Below are positions 15,823 through 23,991 of a DNA stretch of 37,813 nt, piece by piece. The DNA comes from Acidobacteriaceae bacterium. Lineage in GTDB: Bacteria; Acidobacteriota; Terriglobia; Terriglobales; Acidobacteriaceae. Position numbers and translations under genes: made by a program. The first letter of the stretch is position 1. Each line of letters opens with the position of its first letter. The notes beneath the pieces were generated by a model. That model saw nothing but the letters and a program-made list of their open reading frames with translations, did no database searches and had not been told where the DNA came from. The DNA lies in the NCBI GenBank assembly GCA_027452125.1, contig DAIDGZ010000035.1, positions 1 to 37,813 of the forward strand, read 5' to 3'.

Positions 15823-16587
15823 ATGGCCGACCCGCATAAGGCACGTGAGCGCCCCGTCCTGCTGCTCATCGACGACGACCTCGTGAGCCGCGAGGTCACT
15901 GCGACCGTGCTGACCATGGGCGGCTACCTGGTACACACCGCCGAAGATGGCGCCGCCGCCCTGCGCCTGCTCGATGCCGGCGCATGTATCCCCGATGCCA
16001 TTCTGATGGATGCCCAGATGCCCGGCCTCAGCGGTGTTGAACTCATCACCGCGCTGCGCGCCCGCCGCAGGGTTCGCATCCTCGCCATCAGCGGCAGCGA
16101 TACCTCCGCCGACGTAATTGCCGCTGCGGACGGATTCCTCCTCAAGCCCTTTGACTCGGATGCTGTCGACCATGCCCTGCAGGCTGCATGGCAATTCACC
16201 GGCAGCGCTGCCCGCCAGGCCAGCCCCCCTGCCGAGTACCCGGTTCTAAGCCAGGCTGTGCTGGGACAGCTCCGCCAAATGATGCCCGAGCGTGGAGTGC
16301 GGCAGATCTTTGCCGCTCTCGTCGAGGACCTCGACAAACGCATCGCCGCGCTGGAAAACGCTATCGCCGGCGCCGACCTCCCGGAAATTCGCCGCATCGG
16401 CCACGCCATCAAGGGCGGCTGCTCCATGGGCGGAGCCATGCAGGCCTCCCACATCGGCAGCTTGCTTGAGGCATTACCAGAGTCAGGGGAGGGTAATCAG
16501 TTAGATAACAGCACTGCCCTGCTTGCCGATTTGCGCGCCGCCGCCGCCGCTCTCCGGCGTATGCTGGAAGCGGAGTTGCCTGCCTGA
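15823..16587 (+). CDS. Response regulator receiver fused to Hpt domain
   Basis: ATG 15823 is preferred over the track start 15679 because the added 48 residues look non-coding; the ribosome site is weak in either case. The 254-aa product has a receiver domain (residues 11-125) with acidic pocket D17-D18, phospho-acceptor D63 (ILMDAQMPG) and K108 (LLKPFD). A histidine phosphotransfer domain follows (about 145-250) with the phospho-histidine H194 in HAIKGGCSMGG. Such REC-Hpt proteins pass phosphate between a kinase and a final regulator. There is no kinase domain and no DNA-binding output. It is followed after 31 bp by a NarL-type regulator, making a likely relay pair. Confidence 0.87.
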   Translation: MADPHKARERPVLLLIDDDLVSREVTATVLTMGGYLVHTAEDGAAALRLLDAGACIPDAILMDAQMPGLSGVELITALRARRRVRILAISGSDTSADVIAAADGFLLKPFDSDAVDHALQAAWQFTGSAARQASPPAEYPVLSQAVLGQLRQMMPERGVRQIFAALVEDLDKRIAALENAIAGADLPEIRRIGHAIKGGCSMGGAMQASHIGSLLEALPESGEGNQLDNSTALLADLRAAAAALRRMLEAELPA

Positions 16588-16618
16588 TGCACGCAGGCCC
16601 ACGGAGGCGCGCACTCAC

Positions 16619-17281
16619 ATGGAACGGTCCATTCGCATCGTAATCGCGGACGATCACCCCGTTGTCCGTATCGGCGTAAGCAATATGCTGAACGAACAGC
16701 AGGGCTTGGAAGTCGTCGGCGAGGCATCCGATGGCGATGAGGCCATCACCCAGACCCTCGAACTGACGCCCGATATCCTGCTCCTCGACTTGCAGATGCC
16801 CCGTCTGCCCGGCCTGGAGGCTATGCGCGCCATCATGAACGGCGCCGCTGCGGTCAAAATCCTGCTGCTCACCTCCACCATCACCACCCAGCAGATCATC
16901 GAGGCGCTGCACATCGGCGCACGCGGCATTGTGCTCAAAGACGCCCTCGCCGACCACCTGCAAACTGCCATCCGCACGGTAGCCGCCGGGGACTACTGGA
17001 TCGGCGGCAAGCGCGTCGTCAATCTCGTCTCTGCCTTGCACGACCTGATGCAGCAGGCCGCCACACCCCAGCGCAAGACCTACGGCCTCACCCCGCGCGA
17101 GCTGGAAGTCGTCGGCTGCATCGTCGAGGGCTGCAGCAACCGCGACATCGCCAAGCAGTTCTCGCTCAGCGAAGAAACCGTCAAGCGCCATCTTTCGAAT
17201 ATCTTTGATAAAACCGGCGTCTCCACGCGGCTTGAACTGGCCCTCTTCGCCATCGCGCACCATCTCGTTGAGCCGCAATAG
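16619..17281 (+). CDS. NarL/FixJ-family response regulator
   Basis: ATG 16619, with GGAGG upstream, gives a 220-aa protein; the track start 16523 lies inside the previous gene. The receiver domain (residues 4-120) has D11-D12, phospho-acceptor D57 (ILLLDLQMPRLPG) and a lysine in GIVLKDA. The C-terminal LuxR-type helix-turn-helix (about 150-212) reads LTPRELEVVGCIVEGCSNRDIAKQFSLSEETVKRHLSNIFDKTGVSTRLELALFA. It should bind DNA as a dimer after phosphorylation. It is co-oriented with the REC-Hpt gene and closed by an intrinsic terminator. No sensor kinase is nearby, so its signal is unknown. Confidence 0.9.
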   Translation: MERSIRIVIADDHPVVRIGVSNMLNEQQGLEVVGEASDGDEAITQTLELTPDILLLDLQMPRLPGLEAMRAIMNGAAAVKILLLTSTITTQQIIEALHIGARGIVLKDALADHLQTAIRTVAAGDYWIGGKRVVNLVSALHDLMQQAATPQRKTYGLTPRELEVVGCIVEGCSNRDIAKQFSLSEETVKRHLSNIFDKTGVSTRLELALFAIAHHLVEPQ

Positions 17282-17314
17282 GTTCGTCTTATCCCGAACC
17301 CCTTTTCTCACAAA

Positions 17315-17343
17315 AGCCCGGCACTCCGCCGGGCTCTTGTCTT
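17315..17343 (+). terminator. Intrinsic terminator of the response-regulator pair
   Basis: An 8-bp perfect stem (agcccggc / gccgggct) with a 5-nt loop actcc is followed by cttgtctt. It lies 33 bp after the NarL-type gene. Confidence 0.75.
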
Positions 17344-17398
17344 CTGCGATCCAACTTCCGATCTGCTTGTACGCAAGGATCATCCGTACGCACAGCGC

Positions 17399-17929
17399 TC
17401 ATCCACGTGTAAGACGATGCATCTCCGGTCGCCGTCCCGCCGTGATGCACTGCGTGCGTTCCCGCTCCCGTTGCCAGGCCTCTGCGCGCCAGTCCCGCGA
17501 GGCATAGCGCGGCTCTCCTGCCGGCAGAGACACCGGTTCCACACGCGGCCTGGCTGGCATGTTGACCAGTTGCGCCGTCACGCGTTGCGGCGCCAGTTCA
17601 GGCCTTTCAATCAATCGCGCTGATGACTCAAACTCCATATCCGTTGCGCTGTTGGTCAGGCTTGTGTCGGTTGTCGCCGGCGTCTCTTCCTGCGCCTCGT
17701 CCATAGTGGCGGTCTGCGGCCGCACGGCAATCGTCCGGGCCATGAAGTCGTCCACCAGCTTGTGCAGGCAGGTTTGCCCGCACAGGTGCTTCATGCCCGG
17801 ACGCTGCCGGTTGCACGTGCTCCAACCGCTCACGCGCAGTTCCGCACCCTGTTCGTAAGCCACAAACCAGTGATTGGTCTGCCGCTTCTCCGTCCCGCAG
17901 ATGTCGCACGAGATTGCTTGCCGGATCAC
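17399..17929 (-). CDS. Hypothetical protein with N-terminal cysteine-rich (probable zinc) domain
   Basis: The track starts at 18001, but GTG 17929 follows GGGAGAGAGAGACG and begins exactly at the structured part (VIRQAISCDICGTEKRQ), giving 176 aa. Residues 8-62 hold CDICG, an isolated cysteine in WSTCNRQ, and CGQTCLHKLVDDF, a likely metal-binding treble-clef-like module with an internal aromatic segment HWFVAYEQG. The rest is charged, low in hydrophobic residues and probably disordered, rich in Glu, Thr and Arg. I do not recognise a named family. It is convergent with the NarL-type gene and faces away from the long gap before the Oar gene. Confidence 0.65.
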   Translation of the reverse strand: MIRQAISCDICGTEKRQTNHWFVAYEQGAELRVSGWSTCNRQRPGMKHLCGQTCLHKLVDDFMARTIAVRPQTATMDEAQEETPATTDTSLTNSATDMEFESSARLIERPELAPQRVTAQLVNMPARPRVEPVSLPAGEPRYASRDWRAEAWQRERERTQCITAGRRPEMHRLTRG

Positions 17930-18500
17930 CGTCTCTCTCTCCCGCCCGCCGCCACTCTGCGCGGCTCGCCCCCGCTCCGCACCACAGACCATCCGCTCCA
18001 CCCGGCATCCTCCGCCGCACCGGAACCTGGTCCTCTGTACGTCCGAAAGCTCTCACTCCATTCATCGAGCGCGCCGCAAAATAAGTGAGGACAGCCTGAG
18101 AGAAAACCTGAACTGTCTCGATTCAGTACACCCGCATACCTGCTCTGCCCAAAAACGGAGATCGTCTCACCGTTTGACTCCCATCGGAATGCGCGATGGC
18201 GGGTTAAGTTTACCTCCAGCGCATTCTCCCGGCGTAACTCCGCTTCCGTCCGATCAACAGAAACTGCAAAACTTATCGCATTTTTATCCGCTTTTCACAC
18301 GATCCAGACAGAGAGGCATCTATTTAAGCTATTAATAATATTGATCTTAATTGAGATAGAACCCCGCAAGAAGGCTCCTCATCCCCGGCGCGTACCGGAG
18401 AACGGCATTTTTCATGCCGCCCCATGCTAGCATGCAAACAGCACATCGCGATACAGCTTCATTCTCACCGTAAATACAACCCATTCAGGAGGCATGACCG
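17930..18500. other. 571-bp intergenic region upstream of Oar-like receptor
   Basis: No credible gene was found; the track ORFs here are shadows. Most is GC-rich, but 18315-18360 is strikingly AT-rich (tatttaagctattaataata), likely the promoter area of the receptor. Two palindromic elements lie between it and the start codon. Confidence 0.5.
18403..18434 (+). promoter_or_regulatory. Hairpin and palindrome in Oar gene leader
   Basis: The hairpin cggcat-ttttc-atgccg (18403-18419) is followed by the perfect 12-bp palindrome catgctagcatg (18423-18434). The palindrome could be an operator; the pair could also be a leader RNA structure. Confidence 0.35.
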
Positions 18501-21500
18501 ATGATTCGCAATGCGAACATACGCCGAAGCCTTGCCATGATATTTCTCATGGCAATCTTTGCTGCGTTCAGTGCCGTGCAGACGGCTGCGCAGACGGCCG
18601 GCGCCGGCACCATTACCGGAACCGTTACCGACATTAACAAGGCTGTGATTCCCGGTGCCAGCGTGACCGTCACCAACGTGGACACGGGCATCGCGCATGC
18701 CTACCCCAGCAACGCATCCGGCCTCTACACCGCACCGTTCCTGCGCCCCGGCCACTACGCTGTGCAGGTCGCAGCCAACGGCTTCGCGGCCGCCCGGCGC
18801 GAGAACATCGTTCTCAACGTCGGCCAGACCCTCGAAGTGGACATGGCCCTCCAGCCGGCCTCGGTCACCACCCAGGTCACCGTCAACGGCGAGACGCCCA
18901 TCCTGGACACCCAGAAGACCGAAGCCTCCCAGGTTATCGATCAGAAGATCATCTCCAACCTGCCCGTCAACGGCCGCCGCTGGGACGACTTTGTGCTCAT
19001 GACTCCGAACGTTGCCCCTGATGGCGACACCGGCCTCATCTCCTACCGCGGCGTCTCCGGCATCTACAACAGCAACGAAGTCGACGGCCTCAACAACAAC
19101 CAGGCCTTCTTCTCCGAGGCGCGTGGCCGTTCCATCGGCGCCCCCTACGTCTACAGCCAGGATTCGATCCAGGAGTTCCAGTCTGAAGCCGCTGCCTACA
19201 GCGCGGAGTTCGGCCAGGCCGCCGGTGGCCAGATCAATGCCATCACCCGCTCCGGCTCCAACACCCTGCACGGCGACCTCTTCTACTACCTCCGCTATCC
19301 CTCGCTGAACGCCCTCGATCCGCTGGCCAAGCGCAGCGGCATCTTTACCCAGCCCGTGCACCAGCAGCAGCAGTTCGGCGGCAGCGTCGGCGGTCCGTTC
19401 ATCCACGACAAGCTCTTCTACTTCCTCACTTACGACGGCTTCCGCAAGGTCAACCCCATCCTCTATACCTCCTCCATCAGCGCTCCCACGCTGGAGACCT
19501 ACGCCACGGCAGCCAACTGCCCCGCCGGCGTCTCGCTGACCCAGTGCCAGAACGCCGTCAACTACCTGTTGAGCCTGCAGGGCGCCTCTCCCCGCAATAT
19601 CAAGCAGGACATCTTCTTCCCCAAGCTTGACTACCAGCTCAACGAGAAGAACCACATCACCACCAGCTTCAACTGGCAGAACTTTAACGAGCCCAACGGC
19701 TACAACACTTCCATCTCCAGCAACAACGGCTCGGTCACGCAGAACGGTACAGCCAACTTCCATGAACGCTTCTTCACGCTGAACTGGACCACCGTGCTGA
19801 CGCCGTCGCTGGTCAATGAAGCTCGCTTCCAGTGGTCCCGCGACCTGGAAACGGCCTCCACCAACTCCCCCGGTCCGGGCGTCAGCATCATTGGCCTCTC
19901 CGGATACGGCGAGACCAGCGCTCTGCCGCGCGCCGCGTTTCCTGACGAACACCGTCTGGAGTTTGGAGACATCGTCTCCGTCAATTTTGGCCGCCACTCG
20001 CTGCGCACCGGCGCCGACCTCAACTTCATCCACGAAGTGCTGATCAACCTCTTCCAGGGCGACGGTGGCTACACCTATCGCGGTTCCACCGCGCTACAGG
20101 CCTTCCAGAACTGGGTGCAGGACGTCTACAGCCTTAACGGCGGCCAGCACTACGCCAACTTCACCCAGGTCAACGACCCCATCACCGGCGTTGGCAAGGA
20201 CGATTTCTGGAACCCCGACCTCTCCGGCTTTGTGCAGGACTCCTGGCGCCTTCGTCCGCACCTGCTGCTCACCGGCGGCCTGCGCTACGACATCCAGTTG
20301 GTGCCCCAGCCTCCCAAGCCCAACCAGACCAGCACGCTGGCCAGCTACTACACCAGCACCATCAACATCGATAAGCACGAGTTCCAGCCCCGTCTGGGCT
20401 TCTCCTGGCAGGCGACGCCTACCACTGTGCTGCACGGCGGCTACGGCCTCTTCTACGGCCTCACCTCCAACTCCACCTACTACACCATGCGCGTCGAAAA
20501 CGGCGTCTATCAGCAGCAGTACAACGCTGTCCCCGGCAAGCAGTCCTGGGCTCCCGTGGCGCCCAACGTGCTCTTCCTGCCGCCCGGCCCCGCGCTTGCT
20601 GCGCCCTTCGCCGGAGCCGCCATCCCCAAGGTCGTCAACACCGGCGCCACGCTCGTGCCGCTGGCCTTCCGCGGTCTCGACCCGCACTTCGTCAACCCCT
20701 ATTCGCACTCGGCTGACCTGACGCTGGAGCAGCAGATTCCCGGCGGTATGACAGGCTCCATCGCCTGGGTCGCCAACCGTGCCCTGCGCCTGCCTGTCTT
20801 TATTGATGTCAATGTCGCGCCGGCCACCACCACCAAGACCTACGCCATCATCAACAAGGCGGGCACCCAGACCGGCACCGTCACCCTGCCCTACTACACC
20901 TCGCGCCTCACCAACTCCGATGCCAGCATCCTCGCAGGCTTCAGTGACGTGAACTCGTGGTACAACTCGATGGTCGTCACCCTCAAGAAGCCCTTTGCCA
21001 ACGGCATCGAGCTCATCGCCAACTACACCTGGGCCCACGCCACCGATGGCGGTCAGGTCTCCGGTGTCAACGGCACCTTCAACGGTACCGACACACCGCT
21101 CGATCCCTTCCACCGCAAGGCAGAGTACGCTCGCTCCGATCTGGATATGCGCGGACGCTTCGTGGCCACCGTGGTCTACGCGCCCCAGCTCTCCTTCATC
21201 CAGCAGCCCACTCTGCGCTACCTGGCCAACGGCTGGCAGTTCTCCGGCACGGCCACGGAACAGACCGGCTTCCCCGTCACCGCCACCATGTCCAACTACC
21301 CCACCAGCCCCATCGGGGACGGCGGCCTGACGGGCGCTGAAGTCAGCCTCTTTAACTCCGGCACCTCTGGCCGCGCCCCGCAGGTCAGCCGCAATGCCTT
21401 CCCCGGCCCCGGCCTGCACGACATCGACTTCCGCGTGTCGCGCAACTTCAGCCTGGTACACGACATGAGCATGCAGGTCTTTGCTGAGGCCTTCAATCTG

Positions 21501-21707
21501 CTCAACCAGACCAACATCTTCTCCGTGAACTCCACCGCCTTCTCCTGGGTTGCCAGCAAGGCGGCAATCCCCGGCGGCGGCGCCTGCGGCCAGGGCGATG
21601 GCTGCATCATCCCCTACACCTCGCAGGCCTTCCAGGCGCCGACCTCCACCAGCAGTACCCTGTGGGGACCGCGTCAGTTGCAGGTCTCGGCCAAGCTGTT
21701 CTTCTAA
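18501..21707 (+). CDS. Oar-like TonB-dependent outer-membrane receptor
   Basis: The 1068-aa protein has a signal peptide (SLAMIFLMAIFAAFSAVQTAAQ), a carboxypeptidase-regulatory/Ig-like domain (residues about 32-118: GTITGTVTDINKAVIPGASVTVTNVDTG...LRPGHYAVQVAANGF), then a plug region (SNLPVNGRRWDDFVLMTPN; NEVDGLNNNQAFFSEARGR; FQSEAAAYSAEFGQAAGGQINAITRSGSN) and a large beta barrel ending in QLQVSAKLFF with the aromatic C-terminal residue typical of outer-membrane proteins. Acidobacteria encode many such receptors, generally linked to uptake of large molecules, often glycans. AGGAGG 8 nt upstream supports the ATG 18501 start. It is a single-gene unit closed by a strong terminator. The substrate cannot be deduced. 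Confidence 0.9.
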   Translation: MIRNANIRRSLAMIFLMAIFAAFSAVQTAAQTAGAGTITGTVTDINKAVIPGASVTVTNVDTGIAHAYPSNASGLYTAPFLRPGHYAVQVAANGFAAARRENIVLNVGQTLEVDMALQPASVTTQVTVNGETPILDTQKTEASQVIDQKIISNLPVNGRRWDDFVLMTPNVAPDGDTGLISYRGVSGIYNSNEVDGLNNNQAFFSEARGRSIGAPYVYSQDSIQEFQSEAAAYSAEFGQAAGGQINAITRSGSNTLHGDLFYYLRYPSLNALDPLAKRSGIFTQPVHQQQQFGGSVGGPFIHDKLFYFLTYDGFRKVNPILYTSSISAPTLETYATAANCPAGVSLTQCQNAVNYLLSLQGASPRNIKQDIFFPKLDYQLNEKNHITTSFNWQNFNEPNGYNTSISSNNGSVTQNGTANFHERFFTLNWTTVLTPSLVNEARFQWSRDLETASTNSPGPGVSIIGLSGYGETSALPRAAFPDEHRLEFGDIVSVNFGRHSLRTGADLNFIHEVLINLFQGDGGYTYRGSTALQAFQNWVQDVYSLNGGQHYANFTQVNDPITGVGKDDFWNPDLSGFVQDSWRLRPHLLLTGGLRYDIQLVPQPPKPNQTSTLASYYTSTINIDKHEFQPRLGFSWQATPTTVLHGGYGLFYGLTSNSTYYTMRVENGVYQQQYNAVPGKQSWAPVAPNVLFLPPGPALAAPFAGAAIPKVVNTGATLVPLAFRGLDPHFVNPYSHSADLTLEQQIPGGMTGSIAWVANRALRLPVFIDVNVAPATTTKTYAIINKAGTQTGTVTLPYYTSRLTNSDASILAGFSDVNSWYNSMVVTLKKPFANGIELIANYTWAHATDGGQVSGVNGTFNGTDTPLDPFHRKAEYARSDLDMRGRFVATVVYAPQLSFIQQPTLRYLANGWQFSGTATEQTGFPVTATMSNYPTSPIGDGGLTGAEVSLFNSGTSGRAPQVSRNAFPGPGLHDIDFRVSRNFSLVHDMSMQVFAEAFNLLNQTNIFSVNSTAFSWVASKAAIPGGGACGQGDGCIIPYTSQAFQAPTSTSSTLWGPRQLQVSAKLFF

Positions 21708-21731
21708 ACCAGAGCAGCACAGGCAACACCC

Positions 21732-21761
21732 GCGCGGCGGCTTCGGCTGCCGCGCTTTTTT
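21732..21761 (+). terminator. Strong intrinsic terminator of Oar-like gene
   Basis: A long stem gcgcggc-g-gc / gc-t-gccgcgc is capped by a TTCG tetraloop and followed by six T residues. It sits 24 bp after the stop and is the clearest terminator in the window. Confidence 0.92.
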
Positions 21762-21852
21762 CATGCCCTAAGATGGAAGGGAATCAACTCTTCTGCATCT
21801 CCTCGCGAGCAGCGCTCCGCGGATGCGGCAGAAGATGGGAGCAGAATCATCC

Positions 21853-22857
21853 ATGTCCTCCGGGATTGACCAGTTGGTTTCCATTGACGTCATTCGCGCA
21901 GCCGCGCAACGCATCGCCCCGCTCGCCATCCGTACCCCGCTGCTCCGTGCACCCTTCCCCGGCCTGGCAGATCACGGCTCAGGGCGCGAAATCTGGCTCA
22001 AGGCCGAGAGCCTGCAACCCGTCGGCGCCTTCAAGCAGCGCGGCGCTTCCAATAAAATTCTCCAGCTCACCCCCGACGAGATTCGCCGCGGCGTCATCAC
22101 CTACTCCAGCGGCAACCACGCCCAGGCTGTGGCCTATGCTGCGCGCGCTGTGGGAGCAAAAGCCGTCATCGTCATGCCCGGCAACGCCCCGGCCATCAAG
22201 CGCGCGGCAACCCTGGCCCTCGGCGCGGAAGTTGTCGATGTAGGCGTCGCCTCCAGCGAGCGCCTGGCCAAGGCAGAAGAACTGGTACGAGCCCACGGCT
22301 ACGTCGTCATTCCGCCCTACGATGACGAGCAGATCATCGCCGGCCAGGCCACCTGTGGACTCGAAATTGTGCAGGACCTGCCTGATGTGGACCTGGTGCT
22401 CTCGCCCGTCTCCGGCGGCGGCCTGCTCAGCGGCGTAGCCGCAGCCGTCAAGCAGCTCCGTCCCCAGGCCAAAGTCATCGGCGTCGAGCCTGAACTGGCT
22501 GCGGACACCCGCGAGAGCTTCCGCAGCGGCAAGATCGTCACCTGGCCGGCCGAGATGACCAGCCGCACCATCGCCGACGGCCTGCGCACGCAAAACGTGG
22601 GAGAACGCAACTTCGCCCACATCCGCGCCTTCGTGGATGACATTGTCACCGTCTCTGAGGCGGAGATACGCGCCGCCATGCGCGCCATCGTCGCCACCAC
22701 CCGCCTGGTGCCCGAGCCCAGCGGAGCCGTCACCACCGCCGCGCTGCTCTTCCATGCCGCCGAGTTACCCGCATACCGCAAGGCCGCGGCCATCGTCAGC
22801 GGCGGCAACGTCGATCCCGTGCTGCTCGCCCAGGTGCTCACCGAAACTGCCAGCTAG
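21853..22857 (+). CDS. PLP-dependent threonine/serine dehydratase-like enzyme
   Basis: ATG 21853 (MSSGIDQLVSIDVIRAAAQ) is preferred; 21823 and 21835 lie upstream without a ribosome site, whereas a GGGAG precedes 21853. The 334-aa fold-type II PLP enzyme has the lysine Schiff-base motif ESLQPVGAFKQRGA (K61), the substrate loop SSGNHAQAVAYAA, and the phosphate-binding glycine loop SPVSGGGLLSG. It most resembles catabolic threonine dehydratase/serine racemase, which deaminates L-threonine to 2-oxobutanoate and ammonia. There is no C-terminal ACT or regulatory domain, so it should not be isoleucine-inhibited. The next gene begins 41 bp later. Confidence 0.85.
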   Translation: MSSGIDQLVSIDVIRAAAQRIAPLAIRTPLLRAPFPGLADHGSGREIWLKAESLQPVGAFKQRGASNKILQLTPDEIRRGVITYSSGNHAQAVAYAARAVGAKAVIVMPGNAPAIKRAATLALGAEVVDVGVASSERLAKAEELVRAHGYVVIPPYDDEQIIAGQATCGLEIVQDLPDVDLVLSPVSGGGLLSGVAAAVKQLRPQAKVIGVEPELAADTRESFRSGKIVTWPAEMTSRTIADGLRTQNVGERNFAHIRAFVDDIVTVSEAEIRAAMRAIVATTRLVPEPSGAVTTAALLFHAAELPAYRKAAAIVSGGNVDPVLLAQVLTETAS

Positions 22858-22898
22858 CGTCGTTCAGAGGTATCATGCACACGGCCAGGAGACACGGG

Positions 22899-23924
22899 AT
22901 GAGACATGCTCGAAAGCTTTCACTGTGGGGGCTGACTCTGGGCCTCGCGCTTGCCTGCTGCGGTTTGACCGCCGCGGCCGAGAAAAAGCCGCAGCCGCCC
23001 GCTCCGCCCAAGGCTGGCCCGCGCGCCACGCCGCTGCGCATCACCTGGCTCTACATTCAGCCTGACACCGGCTCGCAAAAGGTCTCCAAGGTGCAGATCG
23101 GTCGCGAGATGGTCATCGTTCAGAAGAGCGGTCCCTGGCTTCAGGTCTACGCAAATACTGACATTCAGGAGTCGCCCGACAAGGATGCCCCGCTCATCGG
23201 GCAGGACGACACCCCCACGCCCATCTCCGGTTGGATGCAGGCCAGGGGCATCGTTACCGACAGCACGCCGAATGCGGATCAGATCCTGATGGGCGCCGCC
23301 GCCAATGAGGAGGCCCTGGCCGCTGACCCCCACGGCCCCGCCAACGCCGCGCAAAGCGCCCGCCTGCTCTATCAGCGGCTGGCCGACATGTTTCCCAACT
23401 CCCCGCTCGCGCCCCAGGCCGCGTGGCGCTCCGCCGATATCCGCTGGCAGTTGCAAAAGGCCGATCTCTCCACCCTCGGCTCCTCGCGCGAACGCGATCC
23501 CTTTCTCCGCGAGCAGATGGACGAAGACGCTCTGCGCAAAGTCGTCAAGCGCTATCCCGGCACGCGCTGGGCCGCGCTGGCCGCCTTTGACCTGATTGAC
23601 AACAAGCTCTGCGGCGACTGGCAGGGAAGCCCAAAATGCCCCGCCAAAGAGTCTGAATACTACGAGAAATACGCGGACCAGTACCCCGACGGCCCCCGCA
23701 CCGCACAGGCCCTTTACCTCGCCGCCTATCGTCAGGCAGTGCTTAAAGATATGTTCGCCGCCACTGGCGATAAGGGCAAAAGCGAGGATGCCCATAACCG
23801 CGCCCGCGCGCTTGCAGACAGGCTCAAAGCGCATTTTCCGGACACAGACTACGCCCTGCGCGCTCAGATGCTGGTCTTCAAGCTCGATCAGAACATTCCT
23901 GTCTACGGAATCGATCTGAACTGA
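22899..23924 (+). CDS. Secreted envelope protein with SH3-like and TPR/BamD-like regions
   Basis: ATG 22899 follows AGGAGACACGGG and begins a clean signal peptide (MRHARKLSLWGLTLGLALACCGLTAAAEKK); the track ATG 22875 also has AGAGG and remains possible. The mature protein first shows an SH3-like beta segment (LRITWLYIQPDTGSQKVSKVQIGREMVIVQKSGPWLQVYANTD...GWMQARGIVTD). It then turns into helical repeats with TPR/BamD-like spacing (SARLLYQRLADMFPNSPLAPQAAWRSADIRWQL; DEDALRKVVKRYPGTRWAALAAFDLID; YYEKYADQYPDGPRTAQALYLAAYRQA). Similar proteins act in envelope assembly or as peptidoglycan-associated scaffolds. It lies 67 bp ahead of uppP, which fits a cell-wall role. The specific function is unknown. 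Confidence 0.72.
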   Translation: MRHARKLSLWGLTLGLALACCGLTAAAEKKPQPPAPPKAGPRATPLRITWLYIQPDTGSQKVSKVQIGREMVIVQKSGPWLQVYANTDIQESPDKDAPLIGQDDTPTPISGWMQARGIVTDSTPNADQILMGAAANEEALAADPHGPANAAQSARLLYQRLADMFPNSPLAPQAAWRSADIRWQLQKADLSTLGSSRERDPFLREQMDEDALRKVVKRYPGTRWAALAAFDLIDNKLCGDWQGSPKCPAKESEYYEKYADQYPDGPRTAQALYLAAYRQAVLKDMFAATGDKGKSEDAHNRARALADRLKAHFPDTDYALRAQMLVFKLDQNIPVYGIDLN

Positions 23925-23991
23925 AGAATTGAGCCGCCGCCGTACACACATGTAGAGTTCTGAAGAGATTCCATCCTGGGCCGGAGGCTGC

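Noticed and set aside
18465-20033. 522-aa minus-strand ORF inside the Oar-like gene
   Set aside because: Val/Gly/Asp-rich shadow of a strongly supported receptor; no motifs.
20094-21764. 556-aa minus-strand ORF inside the Oar-like gene
   Set aside because: Same shadow pattern, and it runs through the terminator.
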